From: Scenedesmus sp. ARA3
Taxonomy: Eukaryota; Chlorophyta; Chlorophyceae; Sphaeropleales; Scenedesmaceae
NCBI GenBank assembly: GCA_004335835.1
Contig: RWJK01000367.1
Coordinates: 1-22,341 of the forward strand
Direction of reading: 5' to 3'
Length of the DNA: 22,341 bases
Below the pieces are notes generated by a model. The model saw only the letters and a program-made list of their open reading frames with translations. It was not told the DNA's origin and did no database searches. Numbering within the stretch: the first letter of the stretch is position 1; every line of letters begins with the position of its first letter. Made by a program: the position numbers and the translations under genes. This document shows, piece by piece, positions 1-10,355 of the stretch.

Positions 1-514
1 AATGTTGCCAGTTTGCTTCTTTGCGTAAACCTTGGGATGAAAGCTCATCCCTGATACGCCGAGCAGCCCTCCAGCTGCTGTGGTGCCTCGCTGCACATGG
101 TCCGTGGACATCAACGCATTCACACGATATCACGATTAATAAGTAGATTACGCACTGGCGCCTCAATTCATTTTGATTTTGCGAAGAGCTGTCGTGCGAC
201 GATCGCCAAGTATGTTCAAGTGTTGGAGTTGTACTGCTGTCAACTAGTCTAGCCTGCTGCCGTGCCTTGGCAGCCCTCCAAGCCCGGCAGGCACAGTTCT
301 GGGGTCAATTAATGACTATAAAGACTAGTATTGATCATTTACAAACATTAAAAATGCAAAGAATTGATGTAACTGGCCTCTACATGCCTCTAGAGTGCAT
401 ACTGTGACATGGCGTTTCAGCAGCGTTTCAGCAGCGTTTCAGTCCAGGCACTGGCGTTTTAAACGCGTTTAGAAACAGAAACGTTTCGTTTCAAACGAAA
501 CGTTTCGTGCAACT
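1..514. other. Non-coding left edge, no gene seen
   Basis: No exon with recognisable protein similarity is visible on either strand. The stretch is more AT-rich than the genic parts around 300-370 and ends in a GTTTC-rich repeat patch. It is probably intron or flank of the dikinase gene that follows, whose N-terminal exons are not in view. Confidence 0.5.
411..508. repeat. GTTTC-rich direct and inverted repeats
   Basis: About three direct copies of GCGTTTCAGCA lie at roughly 413-445. They are followed by an inverted repeat with 11-bp arms, ACGTTTCGTTT (481-491) and AAACGAAACGT (493-503), separated by one C. The 12-mer CGAAACGTTTCG (496-507) is itself palindromic. The role is unknown; a structural or protein-binding element is possible. 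Confidence 0.6.
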
Positions 515-560
515 ATGAGCATCTGTCAAACAAGCCCGGCTCGGCCTAGTGTACGTGCAG

Positions 561-877
561 ATCTCTCTGCAGGCCAAGGCGGCCGAGGCCCTCCAGACGG
601 CCTGCGGCTGCTGCGTGCCCTTTGGGGTGATGGAGCTGGCACTGGCGGCGCTGCCAAGCTGCAGAAACCCACCCCCCTAACCACACCAAAACCTGCTTTC
701 CAAAACCCTTGTTACATGCAGATCTCTCTGGAGGCCAAGGCTGCGGAGGCTTTCCAAACCCCGTGTGGCTGCGTGCTGTTTGGCGTCATGGAGCTGGCAT
801 TGGCTGCGCTGCCAAGCTGCAAAAACGTCCCGCTAACCACACCAAAACCTGCTTTCCAAAACCCTTTTTACATGCAG
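561..877 (+). repeat. Echo copies of 5' part of dikinase exon A
   Basis: Two partial copies start at 561 and 722, each directly after a GCAG acceptor, and precede the functional exon at 878 (spacings 161 and 156 bp). Each encodes close variants of [16 protein letters not shown] and [12 protein letters not shown]. After the alanine-rich end each switches to an intron-like segment that contains ACCACACCAAAACCTGC and leads to the next acceptor. The copies differ by many substitutions. Confidence 0.85.
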
Positions 878-3315
878 ATCTCACTGGAGGCCAAGGCTGC
901 AGAGGCTTTCCAAACCCCGCGCGGCTGCTGCGTGCCGTTTGGCGTCATGGAGCTTGCACTGGCGGCGCTGCCGTACGAGCAGCAGGATCGCTACAAGCAG
1001 CTGCTGGCTGCCTCTGAGACGGCTGGGCTGGCCGAGCTGACAGGCATCAGCGAAGAGCTGCAGGTGAGGCTCTGTACATGCAAGAATGGTGTTAGTTCGT
1101 TGTGTGCATGATACACAAAACAAACAAGCAGCTGCTGGCGGCATCGGAGACGGCTGGGCTGGCTGAGCTGACCGGCATCTTTGAGAAGCTGCAGGTGAGG
1201 CTCTATGCATTGCAGTAGTATAAGGTGTGAATCGGTAAACAAGACCTAGAAGAGGTCAGTGTGCAGTATGGGGCTGGCCATATCGTTGGGCATTTGGGCT
1301 GAGCTGCAGGTGCGGCATCAGTATGTGCACTGTAGTACAGCAGCGCTGCCGTACGAGCAGCAGGACCGCTACAAGCAACTGCTGGCATCCTCTGAGATGG
1401 CTGGGCTGGCTGAGTTGACTGGCATCAGCGAGGAGCTGCAGGTGAGTTTTGTGCAGCATAGTGAAGAGCTATGCATTATAGAACACTACACAATATCTAG
1501 TAGATTTGTGGTGTAGTATGGGCCTCGCCAAGCTCGGGGGCATCATGGGTGAGCTGCCTGTGCACCATGCGCTGCACTGCCAACAATGTTGTTGCAGGCG
1601 CTCGTGGGCAGCCTGTCGCTGCCGGACAACCTGCTCAAGTCCCTCGCCGGCACAAATGTGCATTCCCTTGCAACTGCCGCACTCCCACTGCCGTGCGTAC
1701 TTGTCACTGAGATGACTGCAGGCGCTTGTGGGCAGCCTCTCCCTGCCAAACAACTTGCCCAACTCCACGCCTGACCATATTGTGCCACTGCTACAACCGC
1801 CCTTCTTCTGTTTACAATTTGCAGGCGCTCGTGGGCAGCCTGTCCCTGCCGGACAACCTGCTCAAGTCCCTGGCAGGCACCTTCCAGCCCGGCTCGCTGC
1901 TCATCTGCCGCTCCTCAGCAAATGTGGAGGACCTGGCAGGCATGTCAGGCGCAGGGCTGTACGAGAGCGTGCCAAACGTGCCTTCAGACAGGCCGGGCGA
2001 CATCAGCGCTGCGGTGGCGGCAGTGTGGGCCAGCCTCTACACGAGGCGTGCAATCCTCAGCAGGCGCGCGGCAGGTGAAGCAGATGTGATACAGTCTGGG
2101 GTTTGAATGTTGGGGTTTCATTCGTTAAAATAGCGTTGCAGCAAATGTGGAGGACCTAGCAGGCATGTCTGGGGCAGGGCTGTACAAGAGTGTGCCGAAT
2201 GTGCCTTCGGACCGGCCGGGTGACATCAGCGCTGCGGTGGCGGCGGTGTGGGCCAGCCTCTACACGCGGCGCGCCATTCTCAGCAGGCGCGCAGCAGGTG
2301 AGGCAATCCTTGGTGGACATTGGGCTTTGGAAGTTGGGGTTTTGACGTTTGGGTCTCATTGCTACAAATGGCTTCAGCTGGGGGAAAGACTGGAGTATGT
2401 ACAAGCAGGTCGCTGCTGTGCTCAGCAGGCGCGTGGCAGGCTTGAGCTGCTGGTTGGGGTGTGTGTCAGGTGCGCGCGTTGGCATGGACTTTTGGTGTCA
2501 CCAAACACCACCAGCGCTTCAATCCTTTCACAACAGCCGCCGCCGGCCTGCACTCCCGCTGCAATCTGGCCACATTGCTGTTTGCAGGTGTGGCGCAGAG
2601 CGACGCCTGCATGGCGGTGCTGGTGCAGGAGCTGCTGTTCCCCACCTACTCCTTCGTGCTGCACACCGCCAGCCCGCTGAACGGCAACCCGCTGGCCGCG
2701 GAAGTCGAAATTGCCGCCGGCCTCGGAGAGACCCTCGCCAGCGGCAAACGTGGCAGCGCTTGGCGCCTCGAAATCAACAAGTCGACCGGCGAGGTCAAAA
2801 CGCTCGCATTTGCGAACTTCAGCGAGGCGCTGCTCCCGTCGAGTGCCGTTAAGCCGGCTCCCGCGGGCGGAAACGGCGGGAGCGTGGAGACGGCGGAATT
2901 GCCGCCGATCGGCTCGGCAAGCCTGGCATCGATGCTCGCAGGAGTGGGGCCGGCTGGCTGGAAGTCTGGTGGACTTTACAGTAAGGCAAATACAGCAGGA
3001 GGCGGCAGCAGCGGCGGCGGCAGCACACCTACAGGCCTCTCTTGGAGCGGCAGCAGCCTCAGCAACAGCCCAAGCAGCAGCAGGGACGAAGGCAGTGGGG
3101 TGGCTCGTGCTGGGGAGCTGTATGAGTGTGTGGGCAGGACAATGGACTACAGCAGGCATGGCTTGAGCAAGAGCTCTGATGTGAGGCAGGCCCTGGGCAG
3201 GCGCATTGGGGCTGTGGCTGGCCTGTTGGAGAGGCAATTTGGTGGGGCGCAGGATGTGGAGGGCTGCTTTGTTGGGGACCTGCTGTACGTGGTGCAGACC
3301 AGGCCGCAGCCCTGA
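878..3315 (+). CDS. PWD: Phosphoglucan water dikinase (PWD/GWD3-like), C-terminal exons
   Basis: This is the C-terminal part of the plastid dikinase that phosphorylates pre-phosphorylated starch glucans, using the beta-phosphate of ATP, to open granules for degradation. My exon model is 878-1063, 1825-2074 and 2588-3315; phases fit and give 387 codons plus TGA. The sequence shows the PPDK-type ATP-grasp domain: [12 protein letters not shown], then [57 protein letters not shown] and the closing QDVEGCFVG and VVQTRPQP. In the PPDK family the closing D-x-E and Q-T-R residues line the nucleotide/metal site. The family is about 1200 residues long. The starch-binding CBM20 and the phosphohistidine domain must lie upstream of the window, unless the gene is truncated. 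A Ser/Gly-rich insert lies near 2990-3110. Family assignment is from remembered similarity. PWD is favoured over GWD1 because of ANVEDL and the YTRRA segment. Confidence 0.88.
1119..1441 (+). repeat. Echo copies of 3' part of dikinase exon A
   Basis: Downstream of the functional exon (donor at 1064), its 3' end recurs twice. The first copy, about 1119-1194, reads [17 protein letters not shown] and has a GTGAGG donor at 1195. The second, about 1343-1441, is longer, reads [20 protein letters not shown] and has a GTGAGT donor at 1442. More decayed remnants, GAGCTGCAG|GTG at 1301-1309 and a weaker one near 1550, follow similar flanks. Confidence 0.8.
1598..1770 (+). repeat. Echo copies of 5' part of dikinase exon B
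   Basis: Partial copies at 1598 and 1722 follow GCAG acceptors and encode [19 protein letters not shown] and the diverged [15 protein letters not shown]. The functional exon begins at 1825 with the same peptide. Spacings are 124 and 103 bp. Neither copy has an obvious donor at its end. Confidence 0.82.
2139..2440 (+). repeat. Echo copies of 3' part of dikinase exon B
   Basis: A long partial copy, about 2139-2297, repeats [13 protein letters not shown] through [13 protein letters not shown], with a TGCAG acceptor-like start and an intact GTGAGG donor at 2298. It lies 223 bp after the functional donor at 2075. A third, decayed end (CTCAGCAGGCGCGTGGCAG, near 2421-2440) follows. The intron starts after each copy also resemble one another (a 'TTGGGGTTT' motif). 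Confidence 0.82.
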
Positions 3316-3348
3316 GTGGGGTTTCAAAACAGCATGCGTGCGGGGGCG

Positions 3349-3755
3349 CAACCAGGCCCGGTCGCAGCCCTGAAGATGCAGTGAACAGGGCAGGTCTCGC
3401 TGCATGGCTGGCTTGGGGATTGGAGGGCTGCTTTGTTGGCCCCATGGGGACCTGCTGTATGTGGTGCAGACCAGGCCGCAGCCATGAGTGCGGGTGCATG
3501 TGGGCCATACTCTTTGCTTTGAGGTGTCAGCTGTGGTTGTGCCTATCTTGTGCAGCCAGGTGTGGAGGTCTGCTTCGTTGGGGACCTGCTGTACGTGGTG
3601 CAGACCAGGCCGCAGCCCTGAGCAGGATTTGAAAAGTGGTTGGGTGTGGCTGCAGCTGACTGCCTCCATAGGTGTGTGGGGTGCTGTCACCGCTGCAGTA
3701 CTGATGGGTGAGGCAGCAGCGTGCATGCTGGGGTGCAACCGACCAGGCCGCAGCC
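3349..3755 (+). repeat. Echo copies of dikinase terminal codons past the stop
   Basis: After the stop at 3315 the last coding segment recurs in decaying form near 3349-3377, at about 3421-3487 (GCFVG, then a short insertion, then [12 protein letters not shown]), at about 3562-3621 (best copy, again ending in TGA) and as a remnant near 3733-3755. They lie in the probable 3' UTR or flank, so splicing cannot have been what retained them. Confidence 0.8.
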
Positions 3756-5058
3756 CAAGTGCGGCTGCGGCTGGAAGTTTGGGCACATGTGTGCCTACTA
3801 GGCAATTAGTAACTGCTTTGAGGTGCGGATACAGTTGGGATGGTGAGGCAGCCTCAACTGGCGCTTTGCCAGTGTGGTCTGCCGTGCTGTTTGGGGTGAG
3901 CGGGGCAGGCTTGGCGACCTACTTGAGTGATGGTAGTGTTACTGCTTTCGACAGGGCAGCACCGGCAGCCAAGTGCAGCGCACCGTGTGACGCCTTGAGC
4001 AAGTATTTGCTACTTAAGTTTAGACCTTTTAAAAGGGTCTGGTTTAGCAGAGGCTGCGTTTGATGTTGGTGGGTTGCAGCATCTTTGTGTTTCCCTGTGT
4101 GCTGCTGCTGTGCTGCATGCTTACTAGAGCAGTGCAGGTTCTGGCAGCTGCACACAGTTCCAAGCAGCCATGTTGCGGTGCTCACTGGCTTTCTGTGCAG
4201 CACTGCTCTCTGCCATGTATGCGCTATCGTGGCTTGTGCATGTGTCTCAGCGCATCAGCATAGGGCAGTGGCTCTGCAGAACGTCAGTTTCTGCGCAGAA
4301 CTTGTATTACTTGTGCGCATGCACGCGTGGTGCGAAGTAATGCTTGGTTGGGATGGGTTGGGGTGCAAATGCTGTGTGTGCATTTTGTAACACCCGGTGT
4401 TAGCTGGCGCAAGGTGGGAGTGGTTCGGCCTTCGGCGTTAATGGTGTGTGGTATTAGCGGCACCAATGCTCCTTGCTGCTCCCCTGCGGGCGTAGACAAT
4501 TGCAGGTCTGAATCTGGCAGCAGGGTTCAAGTCTTTTCACGTGAGTGGCCATGGACTCTGCAAGTGGGCTCACTGCAACATGCAGGGTGGCTTACAATCG
4601 TAAGATGTTGGAAGCGTGAGCCGCTGCACAACCTGGGCCTTACACCTGCAAGCAACCACTTTTTTGGTCTCAAGATGGTCAAAGCAGCTGCATCAGGCGA
4701 GGGATGTGACGTTTTTACAGGAACTGCACAGCTCCACAACCGCCCCATCCCAATGTTTGCTGTACCACCATCTGCAAACCCTATGCATCTGGTAAATGTC
4801 GTGGAAACATTTGTAGCCAACAATAACACATCAATAAAGAAATGCGTCGGTCTCTCCTGCAGCATACACCACTACGAACACACACCCTGAACTCGACGTA
4901 CCTGCAGGCTGCCAGCACAAAGCCAGGCAGAGTTATTTTCACCCGCTTACGATGCAAACAACGTGTCAATGGGATTCATCTTGAAGTGACTCAAACACAC
5001 ACGTGTATGCTGTCTGTGATGAGTCCTCCGTGACAGTAGACCTGCGGGATCCAGCATC
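3756..5058. other. Non-coding interval between dikinase and J-protein gene
   Basis: No conserved protein segment is visible; the open frames here have no recognisable composition or motif. It should contain the 3' UTR of the dikinase gene and the promoter of the next gene. A small inverted repeat, TAACACC (4388-4394) and GGTGTTA (4396-4402), overlaps the only TGTAA noted here. Confidence 0.45.
4386..4390 (+). terminator. Possible TGTAA poly(A) signal of the dikinase gene
   Basis: TGTAA is the usual polyadenylation motif in chlorophycean nuclear genes. This copy lies about 1.07 kb after the dikinase stop, which would mean a long 3' UTR carrying the echo copies. Confidence 0.3.
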
Positions 5059-5334
5059 ATGCTGCAGCTTACAGGCTCGCACTCGGCTTTACTGTCTAAT
5101 GCAGCTGCGTTAATGCAGCTGGCACGCAGGCACCGGCTGCCAGGGGCGCTGCAAGCGGCAGCACAGCAGCTGCTGCAGGCATACAAGTGCAGCAGCAGCA
5201 GCTGTGCCTCCTTCACACCTGCTGCAAGTGAAGTTGCGGACACTCATACCACAGATACGGTATGCCTGCGAAGCCTTTGCACAGCAGACCTGTTGCAGCA
5301 TCGAAAGCCCAGATGCAGAAGCGCTGCAAGGCAT

Positions 5335-5370
<36 letters not shown>

Positions 5371-5451
5371 CAGTGGCATGGCAGCAACGGCACTTCATGC
5401 TTGGGAGCTCTACGCACACCACCAAACCCCTGGATACAGTCACTACCCGCC

Positions 5452-5482
<31 letters not shown>

Positions 5483-8400
5483 GCCAGCTGTACTCCTGGC
5501 ACCAGCCCTGGCAGCCACAGGCCTTGCACAGCATGCAGCAGCAGCACTGCTACAGCACTACCAGCAGCAGCAGCAGCAGCAGCACTGACTCTACAACCAC
5601 ATCCAGCAGCAGCAGCAGCAGCAGCAGCAGTACTGGCAGGCCAAAAAGCAGCAAGGGCGCCCTACCAGATCAGGGTCCGGCACACAAGACGCTGCGGGCT
5701 CTGCCATTCGTCATAAGCAGGGCAGACGCAGTGGCTGCTTTCACTGCCTACCACTCCAAGTGAGTCGTCACTAAGTAGCAACATGATTCAAGAGAAAGTC
5801 GCCAGTATAATGATATTTTGTCAAGCAGAGTTGCAGCTGGGTGCTTGGCAGGACAGTATGCAAAGTGCACATATGCACAGTACGCAAAGTGCACACATGC
5901 AAACTTGCCGGGCGCTGGGCAGGGCCGTATGTGAATTGCGCACATGTGATTGCTGACCATACCCGCTGTAGCAAGTTTGCTACAACCGCAGACCTGTCAC
6001 ACCCTTGAAGCTACATTCGGTACCAAACATGCCGGACAGTGACATAACATGTTACATAATATGTCACATAACCTGTCCTCCTCACATATGCCGCAGGTCC
6101 TGGTACCAGTCCAAGCAGCGCTCCGCACTAGCCAAGCCATTCCGTGAGAGCTACCTGACATACCAGGCAAACCAAACCTGCAGCATGTCTTGTACCATGT
6201 CATGTAGCATGCTGCATGCCGCAGGTCCTGGTACCAGTCCAAGCAGCGCCCCGCGCTAGCCAAGCCTTTCAGGGAGAGCTATCTACCTTTCTGGGTGGGC
6301 AGCGGCAGCGTGACAGTGGAGGTGCGGGGAGCGGAGGTGGGACACCAACACCTCGTCACACGGTGAGGCTATGTTTGGGTTTGAAATGGTGGGGGGTGCA
6401 AGATGGGGTTTTGTAGGGGCTAGGCCTTGTAGCGAGGAAAAGTGTGAGTCATCAGCCTCTGGTCAGAGTGGGAGCGTGGAATGGAATGGGACAGATGCAA
6501 GAACACTCACATTGTGAGCTCTGCTCTGCTGCAGGCTGCAGGTGATGCCAGCAGTACATCTGTTCTGCTGCCCAGCTATAGCTTTGTGCTAGGAAACATA
6601 CAAGCATTGGGTGGCCTAGAACTGTACTTGTCACCTGTGGGCATGTGTGGCGGCTGCTGAGCAGCACAGCCCCAACCTTCGAATTCTTCTGAAACAAACA
6701 CACATGCTGCTGCTGCTGCTGCTGCCGCCAGGACTGACGCCCGCACTGGCAAGCCCTCAACGCAGTGGGAGACAGTGTGGAGCCGCGTGCAGGTGCGGCT
6801 GGCTGCGGGGTGTTTGAAGCGGCTGCCTGTTTGATGTTGGCAAACCATGCAGTAGCTTTGCCTCCTGCTAGCGAACCCTGCTACACGTTGCGCGACGTGC
6901 TGTGGAGTCATCGTCTTTCATCAGGCTGGCTGCGTGGATGTGAAAGCGAGAACATATGCCTTTGCGCATAAAGCTGTGTTCAGGTGCGGCTGGCGTGGGA
7001 GCGGCTGCTGCAGCCGGAGGAGGAGGACATGTTTACATATGTTATTTTGCAATATACAATGTAACATATGTGTGTCTTTTTCATGCAAAACTGTGCAGGT
7101 GCGGCTGGCGTGGGAGCGGCTGCTGCAGCCTGAGGAGGAGGACATGTTGCATATGTTGTATAAGAATGTACTTTACAATGTAATATGTGTGTCTTTTTCA
7201 TGCAAAATTGTGCAGGTGCGGCTGGCGTGGGAGCGGCTGCTGCTGCCTGGGGAGCAGGTCATGCTGCATGTGTTATATTATAGTACACGATGTAACATAT
7301 GTGTGTTTGTATTGTGAAAATGTGTGCAGGTGCGGCTGGCGTGGGAGCGGCTGCTGCAGCCTGAGGAGGAGGACATGCTGCATATGTTATACTAATGTAA
7401 CACATGTTATATTGTAGTATGCAATGTGTGTATGTTTTGTTCAAATGCATGCAGGTGCGGCTGGCGTGGGAGCGGCTGCTGCAGCCGGAGGAGGAGGACA
7501 TGCAGATCTACGCCAGCTGGAAGTACTTCAGGTGAAATACCGCAGCAAGATGAGGTTTCAGGTTTTAAGCATAGGTATCCCAGTTCTTAAAAACATGCAG
7601 GTCTACGCCACCTGGGAGAACTTCAGGTGTGGGTCGTGATCAACGACGTTGAATTACAATCCGCGTGTTGTACAACACATGTTATGCGCTCACGCTTGTG
7701 CCGAGCGAGGTCTGGATTCAAGTTTTGGGCTGGTTAGCACTGTCAAGCAGCACTTGCTCGTGTTGCTGTCAGCCATGCGACAAGTGAGCAATGCTGCTGC
7801 TGTTGCCGCTGCTCTGAAGTTGGCCTTGCTGCTGCTGCTGCTGCTGCCGCTGCTGCTGCAGGCGTGACGTGCAGGCGCTGGCGCCCAAGGAGTGCGTGAA
7901 GCTGGCACAGCCCATCACACCAGACATGCTGAAGGTGAAGGGTCTGCATTATGCTATGTTACAAACTGCCACAGCAGTTTACAGTTTACTAGGATATGAA
8001 TGCAACACACAGCACACGGCAGTACCTTCATGCAAGGGTGCATGCAAGAGTTGCCAAATCGTCAGCACGGTGATTTTTTCGGCCAATCATTTTTGTACGT
8101 CTATAATTCCCACCAGAGCACACTTGCTCTGCCCTGAAGCTGCCCGTGGCATGGCTGCATTCATCCCAGAAGCTGCGTTGCGGTCCGTGTCTCTAGGAGA
8201 TCCAGTAGCTGCAAAGACAATGTCATATGTGCTGTCGTGAACCTGCTGACTTGACACTCAACCTGCTATTGCTGCTGATGTAATGCTGTGTTTCTCTGAT
8301 TCGCGACTGCGTACCAAAACCACATGGCTGCGCTGCACGCACTGCCGCCTGCAGTCCAGTGCCGAGTCAGGGCTGGGTGCCAGGAGGGTGGGGCCATTCA

Positions 8401-10322
8401 CTCTGGAGCCGGTGCGCGCACGCAGGTATGCTTGCCTGCCTGGCTGCAAGCCTGCAAATGTTTTGTATGTCGGGTATGCCAAGCTACTATAGCAGGTGGT
8501 TGCAATGTGTCATTCGTTCACGCTGGAGCCAGTGCGCGCATGCAGGTAGGCTTGCCGGCCTGCCTGCTAACCCGTTTTATAGCAGTTTCTGCTGCCGCCT
8601 ATTTTGGTGAGGCCATTCACACTGGAGCCGGTGCGCGCACGCAGGTGTGCCATTGTAATTGAGCCTGCAGCAGAATGCGTGTCTGCTGCTGTAGCAGGTG
8701 GTTGTGATGTGTCAGTTGTTCACTCTGGAGCCAGTGCGCGCACAGGTGAGCTGTCTGCCTGCCTGCTGACCTGTTGTACAACAGTTGCTGCTGCTGCCTA
8801 ATTTGGTGGGGCCGTTCACTCTGGAGCCGGTGCGCGCACGCAGGTGTGCCATAGTAATCAAGCCTGCAGCAGTTTTGTGTCAGCTGCTATAGCACGTGGT
8901 TGCAATGTGGCAGTCGTTCACTCTCGCGTCGGTGCGCGCACGCAGGTAGGCTTGCCTGCCTGCCTGCTAACCTGTTGTACAGCAGTATCTGCTGCTGCAT
9001 ATTTTGGTGGGGCCATTCACTCTGGAGCCAGTGCGCGCACGCAGGTATGCTTGCCTGCCTGCCTGCAAGCCTGCAAACGTTTTTTTTTGTGTGTCGGATA
9101 CTATAGCAGATACTATAGCAAATGGTTGCAGTTTGTCAATCTTTCACGCTGGAGCCGGTGCGCGCACGCAGGTGTGCCATTGTACTTGAGCCTGCAGGAG
9201 GTTTCGTGTCAGCTGCTATAATAGGTGGTTTCAATGTGTCAGTTGTTCACTCTGGAGCCGGTGCGCGCACGCAGGCAGGCTTGCCTGCCTGCCTGCTAAC
9301 CTGTTGTACAGCAGTTTCTGCTGCTGCCTATTTTGGTGGGGCCCTTCACACTGGAGCCGGTGCGGGCGCGCACGTAGGCTTGCCTGCCTGTGTGCCAGCC
9401 TGCAGCAGTTGCAGCGCGCTTGTTCTGCCAGGTGTTATAGCGTATGTCATTTTGATTGACTTTCCTCCGCAGGCTGCTGTTGACTACCATAGAGTCAAAG
9501 GAGCGCCGAAGGGCCGAAGAAGAAAGTGGAAGCTGCTCGGCGCCAGCACAGCAATTTGTCATGTCAGTTGTTGTAACATGTGTTATTTTGATCAACTTTC
9601 CTCTGCAGGCTGCTGATGGCCACCGTCGAGTCAAAGGAGCGCCACAGACCTGAGGAGGAAATCGGCAAGCTGCCAAGCGCCAGCCAAGTGCATCGCTTAC
9701 ATCAATTGTTGTAAACATGTGTTATTTGACTTGAAATCTTTCTTTGCAGGCTGCTGATGGCCACGATAGAGTCCAAAGAGCGCCGCAGGGCTGAAGAAGA
9801 AATCGGCAAGTTGCTCGGGGCCAGCCAAGTGCGCTTTGTTGACATGCAGTGCACCTGGCACGGCAGCACCGGCACAGCGCCCGGCGGCTGGGGACCCAGC
9901 GGCGCTGCAGCAGCAGCAGCAGGCAGGGGAGGCTTGGACGTGATGCCTGTGTATGTGCCGGCGTATGTCTTCAGCTGGTGGCACGGTGGCACCAAGGTTG
10001 GTGGGAGTTTAGGTTTTGGGGGTTCTGTTCTGGAATTTCTGTTGCATGTGGGGCGTGTCTTAGGTGCATCATTTGTACATGGCAGTGTGCAGTTCTACCA
10101 GTTTTACCACCTGGCACGGCAGCACCGGCACAGCCCCAGGGGGCAGGGGCCCCAGCGGCGCTGCAGCAGCAGCAGCGGGCAGGGGCGGCTTGGATGTGAT
10201 GCCTGTGTATGTACCGGCATATGTCTTCAGCTGGTGGCATGGCGGCAGCAAGGTGGGCGGGGTTTGGGGTTTTGGGGTTCGCGGGGCGCTGCTGCGTGTG
10301 CTGCAGCAGCAGCAGCAGCAGC

Positions 10323-10355
<33 letters not shown>

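Noticed and set aside
561..877. Complete extra exons of the dikinase encoding repeated protein domains
   Set aside because: The copies stop at the same internal point without a donor. Joining them would duplicate only part of the ATP-grasp segment, so they are treated as echoes, not as true exons.
2422..3786. Long open frame of 454 codons on the minus strand
   Set aside because: It is antisense to the well-supported dikinase last exon and its post-stop echoes, has no recognisable domain, and its length follows from the GC-rich, repeat-containing sense sequence.
4386..4402. Inverted repeat TAACACC/GGTGTTA as a transposon end
   Set aside because: The arms are only 7 bp, and I see no partner end, target duplication or transposase.
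4327..4890. 187-codon open frame between the dikinase and J genes
   Set aside because: No motif, no clear start context, no splice structure and no similarity I can recognise. Considered chance.
6984..9373. Regularly spaced repeats as a CRISPR array
   Set aside because: The repeats are coding exon ends with splice sites, the intervening parts are similar to each other rather than unique, and the sequence is clearly eukaryotic.
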